Shown here: piece after piece, positions 53,116 through 64,000 of the stretch
How positions within the stretch are numbered: position 1 is the first letter of the stretch
How the letters are laid out: each line of letters begins with the position of its first letter
Assembly (NCBI RefSeq): GCF_030445035.2
Contig: NC_080677.1
Location: 115,065,263 to 115,129,262, forward strand
Source: Dasypus novemcinctus
Taxonomy: Eukaryota; Chordata; Mammalia; Cingulata; Dasypodidae
Direction: 5' to 3'
DNA: 64,000 nucleotides
Translations under genes and position numbers: made by a program
The notes under the pieces: generated by a model
Told to the model about the DNA's origin: nothing
Database searches by the model: none
The model's input: only the letters and a program-made list of their open reading frames with translations

Positions 53116-55895
53116 GCTCTAGGGTACTCCAGCGGAAGCCTGGCAGGGGTCACTGTCCAAGGTGCCGGCGGTGGAGGATGGGCATGGGCGCAGGCAACCC
53201 CTGGCAGCAGGTGCTACTTTTTGGGCCTAGATAATTTTGCCCAATAAAAAGGGAACCCCAGGCCCTGGAATTCAGAGTCAGGTCCATTTCCCCAAGACAG
53301 AGATGCTGACAAGAGTAGGCCAGGTACCAGGGCCTCATTGGCAAGTTGGAGAAACCCATTTGTGGGGCAGGCGTCGGGAGAAGCCTATGACTTAGTGGGC
53401 GTGAAGACGTTCAGGCCTCAGCCCAGGCACAAAGTGTTGGTGGCAGCACAAGCTCTTCCAGTTCTTCTCCTGAGAAGCCTGAGGCTCTCAATCTCTTTCC
53501 TGCCTAGTCACGGCAGGCTCCAAGGCTGGGTAGGGCTGAGCCTACAGGTGGTGGGCTCCAGCAAATAGGACTGAGTAGTGGCATGTGGGGAAATCCAGAT
53601 GTCAGCAGGACAAGGGTGGCCTCAGAACTGAAAACAATAGAGTTTTTCAAGAAAAGGAAATATTTTTAGGGGGACCCTTTTCAACCTCCCAAACAAACCT
53701 ACAGAAAAAGCAAGAAGATTCTCAAATACTGTTAAAGAATAGACTGTTCTTCCATGGGCCTGTTGGGGTCCAAAAAGGAAAGGAGGATTTCTGAGCAGGT
53801 CTGACCATGTCTGTGAAAAACTTGACTTTGCAAAGAGCTGTCAACTAGAACAAGATCATGTCGGATAAAGGGCAAGCCCAGTGAAGTTCTTTTTCCACTG
53901 TGGTAGAGAAGATTTTTCTCAGCCCTTTGCTCCATTCTTAATCTGAAATCAGGCCTGGCTTAAAGAAAAGATACACAATTTCAGAGCAGCTCATCTGGCC
54001 TCTATAGTTTTACATTTAAAAACCCCAGGGTTTTTCTTATTTAAACTTCTTTTGGTTAAACTTTTCCTTTTGAATAATTCCCCAACGAAATTCTATAGCA
54101 ATTCTGTCCAATTATAGGGTAGTCGACTCTCAGGATTCTTATATAAGGGAGAACAAATGCTCTCTCACCTAAAAGCCAGGGCTCTGTTATCCACAGCCTC
54201 TTGTTTATTCTGTCTTTTTAAACAATTCCTGAGTCAGAGTAAAAGGCAATTTTCTGGGACAAAACAATGCCCAAGAAGGATTCCATTCTCTCCTTTTTGT
54301 GTTGCTTAAAAAGCATCCATAGGAACTTCCCTGAAGGTAAAAGTTCTTTAATTGTACCCAGAATATTTAACTAAGGCAAACCACTGATCCAGACTGCCCC
54401 ACCCTTCTGAGTCAGCACATAGCTATTATCCTCAGAAGCTGGAGGAAGACAAAGACCTAGAAAGACTTTGTATAGTAGCTCCTTTCTGCCCTTCAAGTTG
54501 GACTCTGCAAAATACAATTTCTTTTGGCTCCTACGTCTATGAAACGTGTCCCATGATTGCCTTTTTTTTCTTTCTTTTTTTTTTAAAACAACTCTTCCTA
54601 TTCCAGACACTTTTAACCACGTCTTTACCTTCAGAGTCTTCTGCTTTGGGGCCATTTGCTGTGGGAGAAAGCAGAGGGAAGCCATTAGGCCTTACCAAGC
54701 TTCAGGTCAAGCTTTCCACCACTTCCACTCCTTTTTCTCATCTTAGGAACAGCTCAGGATTCCCTTTATTGCTAAGAAAAGACGGAAGTTGGTAGTCTTC
54801 CTTGGAACTGGGGTTTTCTTTGGGCCCCCAGTTTAAAAAATTGGAAACTACCTAAATATTACACACATACATGCACACACATCATTTTCAGCAGGAAAAA
54901 AGCAGGGATGAGGAGGTAGAGAGCTAGTCTGAGGATTTGAAGGTGATCATGCCTGGGTGAGGCATCTGACCTAGTTGACCTGACTGGAGGGACAAAGGAT
55001 TCAATGAAAAGCAATGACAACACTACATTCCATATTGTCAAATGGGAGAGTTTGGTTTAGGGGCTCTACTGCGAATACCTGGAAAATAATGATGTTAGCA
55101 ATTCATCCTTCTGGTAAAAGCCCTGGAATAATCATGACATCTATACTGCTCTTTACAATAAACAAAATGCCTTTGTCCCACTTAATATTATTTTATCCAT
55201 AAACAAGTATTATCTGAATATATTATCATTGTGAAAAGTTCAGAGAATACAAAAGCATGTTGTCTTGTTCAGGTTCCCCAGAAAACTGAATCTGAGGCAA
55301 AGCTTCCTGTGCTAATTAGTACTTTAGGGGTGGGGTAGAGGGAGAGCAATGCCAGGGAAGCAAGACTGAGGGAAATAGAGACCTGAAGTCCCTGAAGGAG
55401 GATAGTAAATACAAGATGGGGAGTTACCAAGTAGGTCACAGTTTCAAAAGAAAAAGAGACAAACAGATGGTTTTGGTCTTGCAGGATAGCTCCAAGGAGC
55501 CAATTATACCCAAGGAAGCTCCTTGCCATGTCCTGTTTTTCATTGGTCAGAATTTGTCCTCCAGGTTACATTCCTTGATTTCTAGGGCAGCTGCTGGGGA
55601 TGCCAGAGGTCCTGTGGGTCCACCCTGTCCACTGGCTTCTGCCATAACAGGAGCATGATTGGCTCTTGCTGGCAGGGAAAACTGAAATGACCTGCTGTGG
55701 TAGAAGATGAGACAACAACAGTCACTGTGCCCTGATCCTTGGCTGGAGTCCTTCTGGCACAGAAGAGGGATTTTGGTCTAGCAGGCAGGTGAGGCTAAGC
55801 TGATCTGGAAGGTACATAAGCAAGGTCTAGTACATTCATAGAGTAAAAAGGAAACATTTCCTTTCCCTGGTTGCACTCCCCTCCCCAGAAATAAC
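53116..55895. other. Unassigned sequence, no gene seen
   Basis: Long stretch without a clear repeat. 55265-55700 begins with GTTCAGGTTCCCCAGAAAAC and may be an old LTR, but I cannot support a family. No exon recognised. Confidence 0.4.
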
Positions 55896-55899
55896 TGTT

Positions 55900-56290
55900 C
55901 TTAGCTGCTAGCTGTGTATTTATTCCAGCCCCTTTCCTATATATTATTACACATATCTGTATAGTAAAAAATCAAACAAACATGAATTAGATAATTTAAT
56001 ATGTATTGCTTTACAATTTCCTTTTTTCTGTTAACATAACTTGTTGATGTTTCCAGGTTTTACATTCCACCACATGCCTATTACATTTGGTGAAATCCCT
56101 GTGTAGCATTATCTAGTATGGCTGTGCTATAATTTTTCCCGTTTTGATGGATCTTTAGATTTTTCTCAACTTTGACTATTATAGTCAATATTTCAATGAA
56201 CATGCCTCCTTGGGTACAAGTGAGAATATTTCCTTAAATAACTTGAAGTTATATTCTTGGGTCAAATAACACATTTTTAAATACACACTG
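55900..56290 (-). mobile_element. Old LINE-1 3' fragment
   Basis: Antisense L1M pattern: 'ACATTCCACCACATGCCTAT', 'TGACTATTATAGTCAATATT', 'ATATTCTTGGGTCAAATAAC'. Confidence 0.6.
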
Positions 56291-56389
56291 TCTTATTTAT
56301 ACTCAAAACCCTGAGGAGAGATAGCAGTGGGGAAAGAGCTTTTGGATGGAAAGGAAAAGACATCTACCATATAATCTATTAGTGATTTA

Positions 56390-56560
56390 TTTATAGCATC
56401 TCATTTAATTCTAACAATCTGCATTTTCTAGATGAGAAAACTAAAGCTCAGAGAAAGAAATGGCATGTCTAAGATGACACAGTTGGTTTGTAATGTAACA
56501 TGGACTTGAACCAATGTTCCTGGACTCCATACCATATGCTCTTTCCTCCATATAGGTATT
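56390..56560 (-). mobile_element. MIR SINE fragment
   Basis: 'GATGAGAAAACTAAAGCTCA' and 'GACACAGTTGGTTTGTAATG' give antisense MIR. Confidence 0.6.
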
Positions 56561-56655
56561 GTCCCAATGCCTCACTCATTTGCTCATTAAATATAATTGA
56601 TCGAGTCAGCCATGCTGCTTCTGAAGGAGTCTTTCTGACAGAGTTCAAGAGCTAG

Positions 56656-57128
56656 TGTCTTAGTTTGCCAAAGCTGTTGTCACAAGTACCACAAATTGGT
56701 TTTGGCCTAACAACAGGAATATATTGGCTCATGGTTTTGAGGCTCGTAGAAGTCCCAAGCCAAGATATCGGCAAAGCTTGCTTTATCCCAGAGTCTGCAG
56801 TGTGCTGGTGTTGGCTGCTGCCAATTCTCTGGGTCCCTTGGCTTGTCTCTCTGTTTTTCATTACAGGGTGATGTCCTCTCCTTTCATCTTATCTTCTTGT
56901 TTCTGCTGACTTCTGGCCTTTGGCACATTTCTGGCCCTCTTTAATTTCTTGATTATATTTTTTTCCCTTTATAAGGACTCCAGTAATATGGATTAAGACC
57001 CACCGTCATTCAGCTGAGCTGTACCTTGAGCTAAAGTAACATCTTCAAGAGGTCTTGTTTGCAATGGATTCACAGCCCAGGATGAGGATTAAAAACATAT
57101 TTTGCTGGGGTTTGTAACCATAGCTCAT
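56656..57128 (-). mobile_element. MLT1-type MaLR LTR
   Basis: Starts TGTCTTAGTTTGCCAAAGCT, has 'GAATATATTGGCTCATGGTT', 'TATAAGGACTCCAGTAATAT', and ends near 'GTAACCATAGCTCA'. Confidence 0.75.
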
Positions 57129-57401
57129 CAAATGACCACCCACAAAAAATAAAAGCATTCAGACCCAATTTGAATCCTTGGGTGGGTGTCTTATTACTTC
57201 ACTGATTTAGATCCTGGGAGAATTTAGCTGACTAGAGCATGAACCTAATGAACACCAAGAGATACTGAACTTGCTCAACAAATAGTGATCTGTGCAGAAA
57301 GGGATATTTCTTTCCATGGTCACTCTGAATCTTGGCTGGTTGCTTCTCAGACATTTATCACTGATTATGATGGCGAAAGACTAAGAGTGCAAGATCTTCA
57401 G

Positions 57402-57579
57402 CAGTGGTTTTCAAAGTGGACCCTCAGTCCAGCATCACCTGAAAACTTGTTAGACATACAGATTATGAGCCTCTCCTCAGACATACTGAATCATAAACTC
57501 AGGGGGTTGATCCCAACAATCTCTGTTGTAACAAGCCCTTCAGGGGATTCTGACACTCCTGAAGGTTTGAGAACCACTG
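57402..57579 (+). mobile_element. MER5A hAT element, both ends present
   Basis: Inverted repeats CAGTGGTTTTCAAAGTG and GGTTTGAGAACCACTG, body 'CATCACCTGAAAACTTGTTA'. Confidence 0.85.
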
Positions 57580-57642
57580 CTCCCAAATAGCCCATCCCTA
57601 CTACTAGAAGAAGAAAACAGAAACAAAGATCTGATGTCCTCC

Positions 57643-58308
57643 TGTGGCAGTTTGATATTATTTATGAATTCCAAAAAGAAATATTTTGTTTATAAACTGG
57701 TCTGTTTCCTCTGGGAGTGATAACTCTTTGATTGTATTAGATTCAGCTGGTACATCTGATTAAATTATGTTGTGATTAGGGCTTTGATTCAACCATATCA
57801 TTAGTGTGCAACTCAGAGTTTAGTCCCTGCCCCTTGGGCTTATAAAACAGACTCTCACATGGGAGTAGATACACAAAGAAGCAGACACAGAGAATAAGAA
57901 CACAGAAGAGAGACAGCTTATTAGACAGGATCCTGCAGACCTGGGAAGAGAGATGAGCCTGATAGTCTACAGCTGACCTTGTGAAGACACCAGAGCAGCT
58001 GAGCCCAGAAAGAAACAAGTCCTGGGGAGAGAGATGAGCCTTATGCCAGCCTACAGCTGAGATCAGAAGAAGCTGGGACCACGGAGCCTTAAGAGGCTGA
58101 AGGAAGGCTGAACCCTTGCAGACATCACCTGCCATCTTGCTTCAACACATGGCAAATGACTTTGGGTAAGAAAGTACCTCTTTTGGTATCTTGAGTTGGA
58201 CTCTTTAGGGCCTTGTGATTGTAAGCTTCTACCCCAAATAAATATCCTTTATAAAAGCCAACAGAGTTCTGGTACTTTGCATCAGCACCCCTTCGGTTGA
58301 CTAATAAA
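57643..58308 (+). mobile_element. MaLR-type solo LTR, family A copy
   Basis: Starts TGTGGCAGTTTGATATTATT, shares 'AGTCTACAGCTGACCTTGTG' and 'GGTACTTTGCATCAGCACC' with the copy at 15605, has CAAATAAATATCC, ends GACTAATAAA. Confidence 0.8.
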
Positions 58309-58926
58309 CTTAATGTTGGGTGAGGAGCAGTTTAACCAATTCAGGACACACCTGAAGCTACTAGAGTTTGGGCCCTCCTTTTTTTTTTTTAATTTTAAAA
58401 ACAACTTATTGAAGTATATCATTCATACATGAACATACGTAAACAATAAGTGTATAGTATAAGTCATGAACTTACCAAAAAAACATGCATAACATTATAC
58501 AGGGCTCCCATACATCACCCCACCACAAATACCTTGCATTGTTATGAAACATTTGTAACAAATTATGAAAGAGCAACATCCAAGTGCTACTAACTATAAT
58601 CCGTATCTCACATTTGGTGTATTTTCCTCCATCCCACCCTACATATTTTTTTTGTTCATAAACCATGTAATTTATCTAAAGTGTACAATCAATGGCATTT
58701 GGTATAATCACTGAGTTGCTCATTTATCACTTCAATCAATATTAAAGCATTTTCATTACTCCAAAAAAAGAGAAAAACCACAAAAAACAAACTACTATCA
58801 TACCCATAAGCTAGCACCACTAATTACATTTCTACTCATTTTCAAACATTTACAAACAAGTTTTTATTCTGCACAGATTAAACCTTAGCTTTCCATTCTG
58901 TAAGCACATTCTATTCTCTGGTGACT

Positions 58927-59344
58927 TTTTTTTTAAAGATTTATTTATTTATTTATTTCTCCCCCTTACCCCCCCACCCCAGTTGTCTGTTTTCTGTGTC
59001 TATTTGCTGCGCCTTCTTCTTTGTCCGCTTCTTTTGTTGTCAGTGGCACAGGAATCTGTGTGTCTTTTAGTTGCATCATCTTGTCATGTCAGCTCTCTGT
59101 GTGTGCGGCACCATTTTTGGACAGGCTGCACTTTCTTTTGCGCTGGGCGGCTCTTCTTACGGGGCGCACTCCTTGCAGGTGGGGCTCCCCTATGTGGGGG
59201 ACACCCCTGTGTGGCTCGGCACTCCTTGTGCGCATCAGCACTGCACATGGATCATCTCCACACGGGTCAAGGAGGCCCAGGGTTTGAACCGCTGACCTCC
59301 TATGTGGTAAACGGATACCCTAACCACTGGGCCAAGTCCGCTTC
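58927..59344 (-). mobile_element. DAS-type SINE, full length
   Basis: Flanked by TCTCTGGTGACT (58915-58926) and TCTCTGGTGATT (59345-59356). The tail has ATTT repeats and the head ends at 'GGGCCAAGTCCGCTTC'. Inserted in the L1 3' UTR. Confidence 0.92.
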
Positions 59345-60435
59345 TCTCTGGTGATTTATATTCTAGCCATTAACTCCATGAGTTTGCTCATTATATTTAG
59401 TTCATAATAGCAAAATCATACAATATTTGTCCTTTTGTGCCTGGATTGCTTACTCAACATAATGTCTCCAGGTTCATCCACATTGTCATATGCTTCGTGA
59501 CTTCATTTCTTCTTATAGCTGAATAATATTCGATTGTGTGTATGTACCACACTTTGTTTATCTATTCATCAATCGATGAACAGCAGGGTTGTTTCTACCT
59601 TTTGGCAATTGTGAATAATGTAGCTAGGAACATCGATATGCAGATGTCTGCTTGTGTCACTGTTCTCAGTTCTTCTGGGTATTTACCTAGTAATGGTATT
59701 GCTGGGTCACCTGGTAGATCTATATTTAACTTTCTTAGGAACTGCCAAACAGTCTTCCATAGCAGCTGTAACAGTCTACATTCCCACCGTAGTGAATAAG
59801 CATTCCAATCTCTCCACATCATCTCCAATATTTGTAGTTTTCTGTTTTGTTGAACATGGCCATTCTAGTAGGTGTGAAATGATACCTTATTGTAGCTTTG
59901 TTTTGCAGTTCCCCAATAGCTAGTGATATTGAACATTTTTTCATATGTGTTTTCACTATTTGTATTTCTTCTTTAGAAAATATCCATTATGTCTTTTGCC
60001 CATTTTTAAATCCAGTCATTTGTCTTTTCATTGTTGAGTTATATAGGATTTCTTTACATACCATGGATAGTAGATCTTTGTTGGATGTGTGATTTCCAAA
60101 AATTTTCTCCCATTGAGTGGGCTTCCTTTTCACCCTCTTCACAAAGTCCTTTGAGGTACAGAAGTGCTTAATTTTGAGGAAGTCCCACTTATCTAATTTT
60201 CTTTTGTTGCTCATGCTTTGGGTATAAGGTTTAAGAGATCCCTACCTACTACAATACCTTGTAGATGTTTTCCTATGTTCTCTTCTAGAATTTTTATGGT
60301 CCTGGCTTTTTTATTTAGGTCTTTGATCCACTTTGAGTTGATTGTTTTATAGGAAGTGAGATGGGGGTCCTCTGTCATTATTTTGGTAATGGATACCCAG
60401 TTTTCCTAGCACCATTTACTGAAGAGTCTGTTCTG

Positions 60436-60808
60436 GGGAAACGGACTTGGCCCAGTGTTTAGGGCGTCCGTCTACTACATGGGAGGTCCGCGGTTCAAAC
60501 CGTGGGCCTCCTTGACCTGTAAGGAGCTGGCCCATGTGCAGTGCTGATGCATGCAAGGAGTGCCGTGCCACACAGGGGTGTCCCCCGTGTAGGGGAGCCC
60601 CACGTGCAAGGAGTGCGCCCCATAAGGAGAGACGCCCAGCGTGAAAGAAAGTGCAGCCTGCCCAGGAATGGTGCCGCCCACACTTCCCGTACTGCTGACG
60701 ACAACAGAAGCGGACAAAGAAACAAGACGCAGCAAATGGACACAGAGAACAGACAACCGGGGGAGGGGGGGAATTAAATAAATAAATAAATCTTAAAAAA
60801 AAAAAAGA
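60436..60808 (+). mobile_element. DAS-type SINE, full length, sense copy
   Basis: The only long SINE here on the plus strand, so its head is easily read: GGGAAACGGACTTGGCCCAG with the A box at TGGCCCAGTG (about 60448), then the B box GGTTCAAACC at 60492-60501. Both are internal Pol III promoter parts inherited from tRNA. The body is ~280 bp and the tail (AAAT)n then poly-A. Flanks GAGTCTGTTCTG (60424-60435) and GAGACTGTTCTG (60809-60820). Inserted in L1 ORF2. Confidence 0.94.
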
Positions 60809-61487
60809 GAGACTGTTCTGTGCCAGAAAATTGTACTTGGTAGGCTTCTCAAAAATCAGTTTACCATAGAGGTAAGAACCTATTTCTGAACTCTCAATTT
60901 GATTCCATTGATCCATGTGTCTATCTTTATGCCAATACCATGCTGTTTTGACCACTGTTACTTTATAATACAATTCAAGGTCAGGAAGCATGAGTCCTCT
61001 AATTTTGTTCTTCTTTTAAGGGACATGTTTGGCTCTTTGGGACCTTGTTCACTCCAAGTAAATTTGGTAATTGACTTTTCTATTCTGTAAAGTAGGCTGT
61101 TGAAATTTTGATTGTTACTGCATTGAATCTATTCATCAATTTGGGTAGAATTGACATCTTCATGATGTTTAGTCTTCCAGTCCATGAACCCGAAATGTCC
61201 TTCTATTTGTTTAGGTCTTCTTTGATTTCTTTTAGCAGTGTTTTATAGTTTTCTGAATACAGATCCAGTACATTCCTAGTTATATTAATTCCTAGATATT
61301 TGAGTCTTTTTGTTGCTATTGTAAATTTCCTCCTCAGCTTGCTTGATTTCCTCCTCAGATTGCTCATTACTAGTGTATAGAAATGCCACTGGTTTTTGCA
61401 TGTTGATCTTGTATCCTGTCATTTTGTTGAACTCATTTATTAGCTCTTTAGCTTTGTTGTAGATATTTTAGGATTTTCTAAATATCA

Positions 61488-61505
61488 GATCATGTCATCT
61501 GTGAA
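61488..61505 (-). other. Mutated L1 reverse transcriptase catalytic box
   Basis: The minus strand reads Phe-Thr-Asp-Asp-Met-Ile where L1 normally has Phe-Ala-Asp-Asp. Both catalytic Asp codons remain. Confidence 0.75.
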
Positions 61506-61970
61506 TCATGAGAGATTTACTTCTTTTCCAACTTAGATGACTTTTATTTTTTTCTTGCCTGTCCTAGCTAGAACTCTGAGCACAATGTTGAATAACAGTG
61601 GTGACAGTGGGCATCCTTTTCTTGTTTCTGATCATACAGGGAAAGCTTTCAACCTCTTCCCATTGAGTATGATGTTGGCTGTGGGATCTTCATATATGCC
61701 TTTTATTATGTGGAGGAACTTTCCTTTCATACTTACCTTTTGAAGTATTTTTATCAAGAAAATATGCTGGATTTTGTCAAAAACTTTTCTGCATCAACCA
61801 AGATGACCATGTATTTTTTCCTCCTTTGATTTGTTAATGTGGTGTATTATATTAATTGATTTTATACTGAACCACCATTGCATACCAGGAATGAAACCTA
61901 CTTGATTTTGGTGTATGATTGTTTTTATGTGCTGTTGGATTCAATTGGCAAGTATTTTGTTGAAAAACAA

Positions 61971-62118
61971 TTTTTTAAAAAGATTTATTTTATTTATTTC
62001 TCCCCTCCTTCCCTCCTTGTTATTTGCTCATCTTTTTTTTAGGAGGCACTGGGAACCAAACCCAGGACCTCCCATATGGGAGAGAGGTGCCCAATCACTT
62101 GAGCCTCCTCTGCTCCCT
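61971..62118 (-). mobile_element. tRNA-derived SINE, short type
   Basis: Oligo-T, CT-rich tract, then GAGGCACTGGGAACCAAACC and an end near 'GAGCCTCCTCTGCTCCCT'. TGAAAA plus a T run occurs at both edges. Inserted in L1 ORF2. Confidence 0.78.
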
Positions 62119-63779
62119 GAAAATTTTTGCATCTGTGTTCATTAGAGAGATTGGCCTGTAATTTTCTTTTCTTATAGTTCTTTATCTGGCATGATATTAG
62201 GGTGATGCTGGTTTCATTAAATGTGTTGGTTAATTTTTCCTCCTTTTCAATTTTTTGGAAGAGTTTAAACAGGATTGGTTTTAATTCTTCTTGAAATGTT
62301 TGGTAGAATGCACCTGTGAATCTGGTCCTGGACTTTTCTTTTTTGGAACGTTTTTGATGGCTGATTCAATTTCTCTTCACTTGTGATTCTTTTGTTGATT
62401 TCCTTTATTTCTAGTAGAGTCAATGTAGGTTTTGTGCATTTCTAGGAATTTTCCCATTTTATCTAGGTCATCTAGTTTGTTGGATACAGTTTCTCATAAT
62501 ATCCTTTTATGACTCTTTTTATTTCTGTGGGGTCAGTTGTAATGTCACACTTTATTCCTGATTTTATTTATTTGTATCTTCTCTCTCTCTCTCTCTCTGT
62601 TAGTCTTGCTAAGGATTTGTCAATTTTATTGATTTTCTCAAAGAACCAGCTTTTGGTTTTGTAGATTTTCTCTATTTTTTTGTTCTCAATTTCATCTACT
62701 TTTGCTCTAATCTTTATTATTTCTTTCTTTCTGCTTGCTTTGGGGTTGGTTTGCTGTGTTTTCTAATTCCTCCAGTTGTTCAGAACTGTCTTTGATTTTA
62801 GTTCTTTCTTCTCTTTTAATGAAGGCATTCGGGGCTATAAATTTTCCTCTCAGCACTGCCTTTGCTTTATCCCGTAAGTTTTGATAAATTGTGTTCTTGT
62901 TTTCATTCATCTTGAGATATCTATGATTTTTCTTGCAATTTCTTCTTTGACCCACTGGTTGCATAGCCTCCATAGATTTGCAAAATTTCTCCTTTCCCAC
63001 CTATTATTGGTTTCAAGTTTTGTTCCATTATGATCAGGGAAGGTGCTTTGTATAATTTCAATCTTCTTAAATTTATTGAGAGCTGTGCTGTGGCCCAACA
63101 TGTGGTCTATCCTGGAGAAATATTTGGGGTGAAATGTTCTGTGTCTGTCAGGTCAAGCTTATTTATAATATTCTTCAATTTCTCTGTTTCCTTGTTGATC
63201 TTCTATCTAGTTGTTTTATCTATTGATGTATGTAGCATGTTGAACTTAGAGACATCTGTTTCTCCTTTCCATTTTGTCAGAGTTTGCCTCATGTATTTTG
63301 GGGAACTCTGGCTAGATGCATAGGTATTTAAGACTATTACCATGTCCTGGAGGGTTATCCCTTTTATTAATATATAATGGCTTTCTGCATCTCTTATCAC
63401 TTTTTTGCATTTAAAGTCTGTTTTGTCTGACACCAGCATAGCTACTCCTGCTCTCTTTTGGTTACTATTTGCATGAAATATCTTTTTCCAACCTTTAACT
63501 TTCAGTCTCTTTCATCCTTTGGTCTAAAGTGAGTTTCTTGCAGATAGCATATGGATAGCTCATGTCTTCTTATTCATTCTGTCAACCTATGTCTTTTGAT
63601 TGGGGACTTTAATCCATTAATATTCAACATTATTATTGTAAAGGCATTACTTTCTTCAACCATTTTATCCTTTGGCTTTCATATGTTATTCTTATTTTTG
63701 CCCATCTTTTTATCTTTTTGGTTACCCTTTCTAATAGTATTCACATCTACACTCCTCCAAGCTTCTCTCTTTCTTCTCT

Positions 63780-64000
63780 TCTTTTCTGGCTGCAGAATTC
63801 CCTTTAGTGTTCCCTGCAGGGCTGGATTCTTTTTATGAACTCTCTTTGTTTCTGTTTATCTGTGAATATTTTAAACTCACTGTCATATTTGAAGGGAAGT
63901 TTTGCTGGATTAAGAATTCTAGGCTGGCAGTTTTTCTCTTTCAGTACCTTAATTATATCATGCCACTGCCTTTTCACCTCCATGGTTTCTGAAGAGAAAT
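63780..64000 (-). pseudogene. LINE-1 ORF1 C-terminal part, cut by window edge
   Basis: Parallels 9160-9400: both have 'GGCTGCAG' then 'TCCCTTTAGT', and 'TTGGCAGGCAGTTTTTCTC' (left copy) matches 'TAGGCTGGCAGTTTTTCTC' here. The rest of ORF1 and the 5' end lie outside the window. Confidence 0.8.

Larger units (their letters stand above)
59400..63700 (-). pseudogene. LINE-1 ORF2 (endonuclease-reverse transcriptase), decayed
   Basis: ORF2p nicks target DNA and copies L1 RNA. On the minus strand the C-terminal part is seen in 59595-59828 (KTVWQFLRKL, DPAIPLLGKYPE, FTIAKR) and 59987-60214 (KRKLDKWDFLKIK, FCTSKD). The reverse transcriptase core falls around 61200-62400, with the catalytic box at 61488-61505. 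An N-terminal part is in 62707-63000 (ENKNTIYQNLRDKAKAVLRG, FIKREER). Stops and frameshifts separate these pieces and two SINEs lie inside. Not functional. Confidence 0.9.
58377..64000 (-). mobile_element. Long LINE-1, running off the right edge
   Basis: Oligo-T at 58379-58390, 3' UTR to about 59400, antisense ORF2 from about 59400 to about 63700, and the C-terminal part of ORF1 from about 63780 to the edge. Three SINEs are inserted at 58927, 60436 and 61971. Without them ORF2 is close to usual length, so the element may have been full length. All frames are broken. Subtype not determinable by eye. Confidence 0.92.

Noticed and set aside
60436..60510. Functional tRNA gene
   Set aside because: A/B boxes are present, but the sequence continues into a SINE body with A-tail and target duplication.
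60416..60991. 191-codon minus-strand frame
   Set aside because: A shadow across the sense SINE at 60436, with L1 ORF2 scraps at its ends.

Overview
This window is nuclear DNA from a xenarthran mammal, most likely an armadillo (Dasypus type). The evidence is seven copies of a long tRNA-derived SINE that matches the armadillo DAS-SINE type, with a head carrying Pol III A and B boxes and a CT-rich body. It sits on a background of mammal-wide L1, L2, MIR, MLT1/MaLR and MER5A-like repeats. I found no bacterial-type features and no exon of a host gene that I can support. Every long open frame I examined is either transposon-derived or looks like chance. The window reads as an intergenic or deep intronic repeat landscape.

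The most structured region is 2.4-11.75 kb, a stack of nested insertions inside one 11-bp target duplication (GGAGATAGCCT at 2414-2424 and 11739-11749). The outer unit is minus-strand LINE-1 material: an L1 3' part at 2425-8166, joined to an L1-type element that has ORF1 and a 3' UTR but no ORF2 (HAL1-like, 8167-11738). Inserted into this are a short plus-strand L1 3' end (2878-3021), a nearly complete class II endogenous retrovirus (3033-7564), a MaLR-type solo LTR (8557-9110) and an RPL6 processed pseudogene (9837-10750).

The retrovirus is the main discovery candidate. It has two LTRs about 1% different by eye, a 6-bp target duplication (CTATGA), a tRNA-Lys type primer site, a duplicated leader block, a splice donor, the first codons of gag, an AT-rich filler where gag-pol should be, decayed env pieces and a polypurine tract. 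It has no pol, so it must have been moved by proteins from a relative. Its organisation resembles mouse ETn elements, which derive from MusD.

From 11.75 to 58.4 kb the window is ordinary old repeat-rich DNA: MIR, L2, MLT1 LTRs, MER5A and other hAT elements, L1M fragments (one arranged like a twin-priming inversion at 22.2-23.6 kb), armadillo SINEs, a family of MaLR-like solo LTRs, and unassigned sequence. A dimeric SINE at 28.3-28.7 kb has a copy of DNA from about 1.8 kb upstream spliced into it. The copied source later acquired a DAS-SINE, so the copy preserves the empty site. From 58.4 kb to the right edge lies another long minus-strand L1 with decayed ORF2, carrying three SINE insertions and running off the window inside ORF1.

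The repeats do not form a pathway. Their nesting, target duplications and divergence give the relative order of events.
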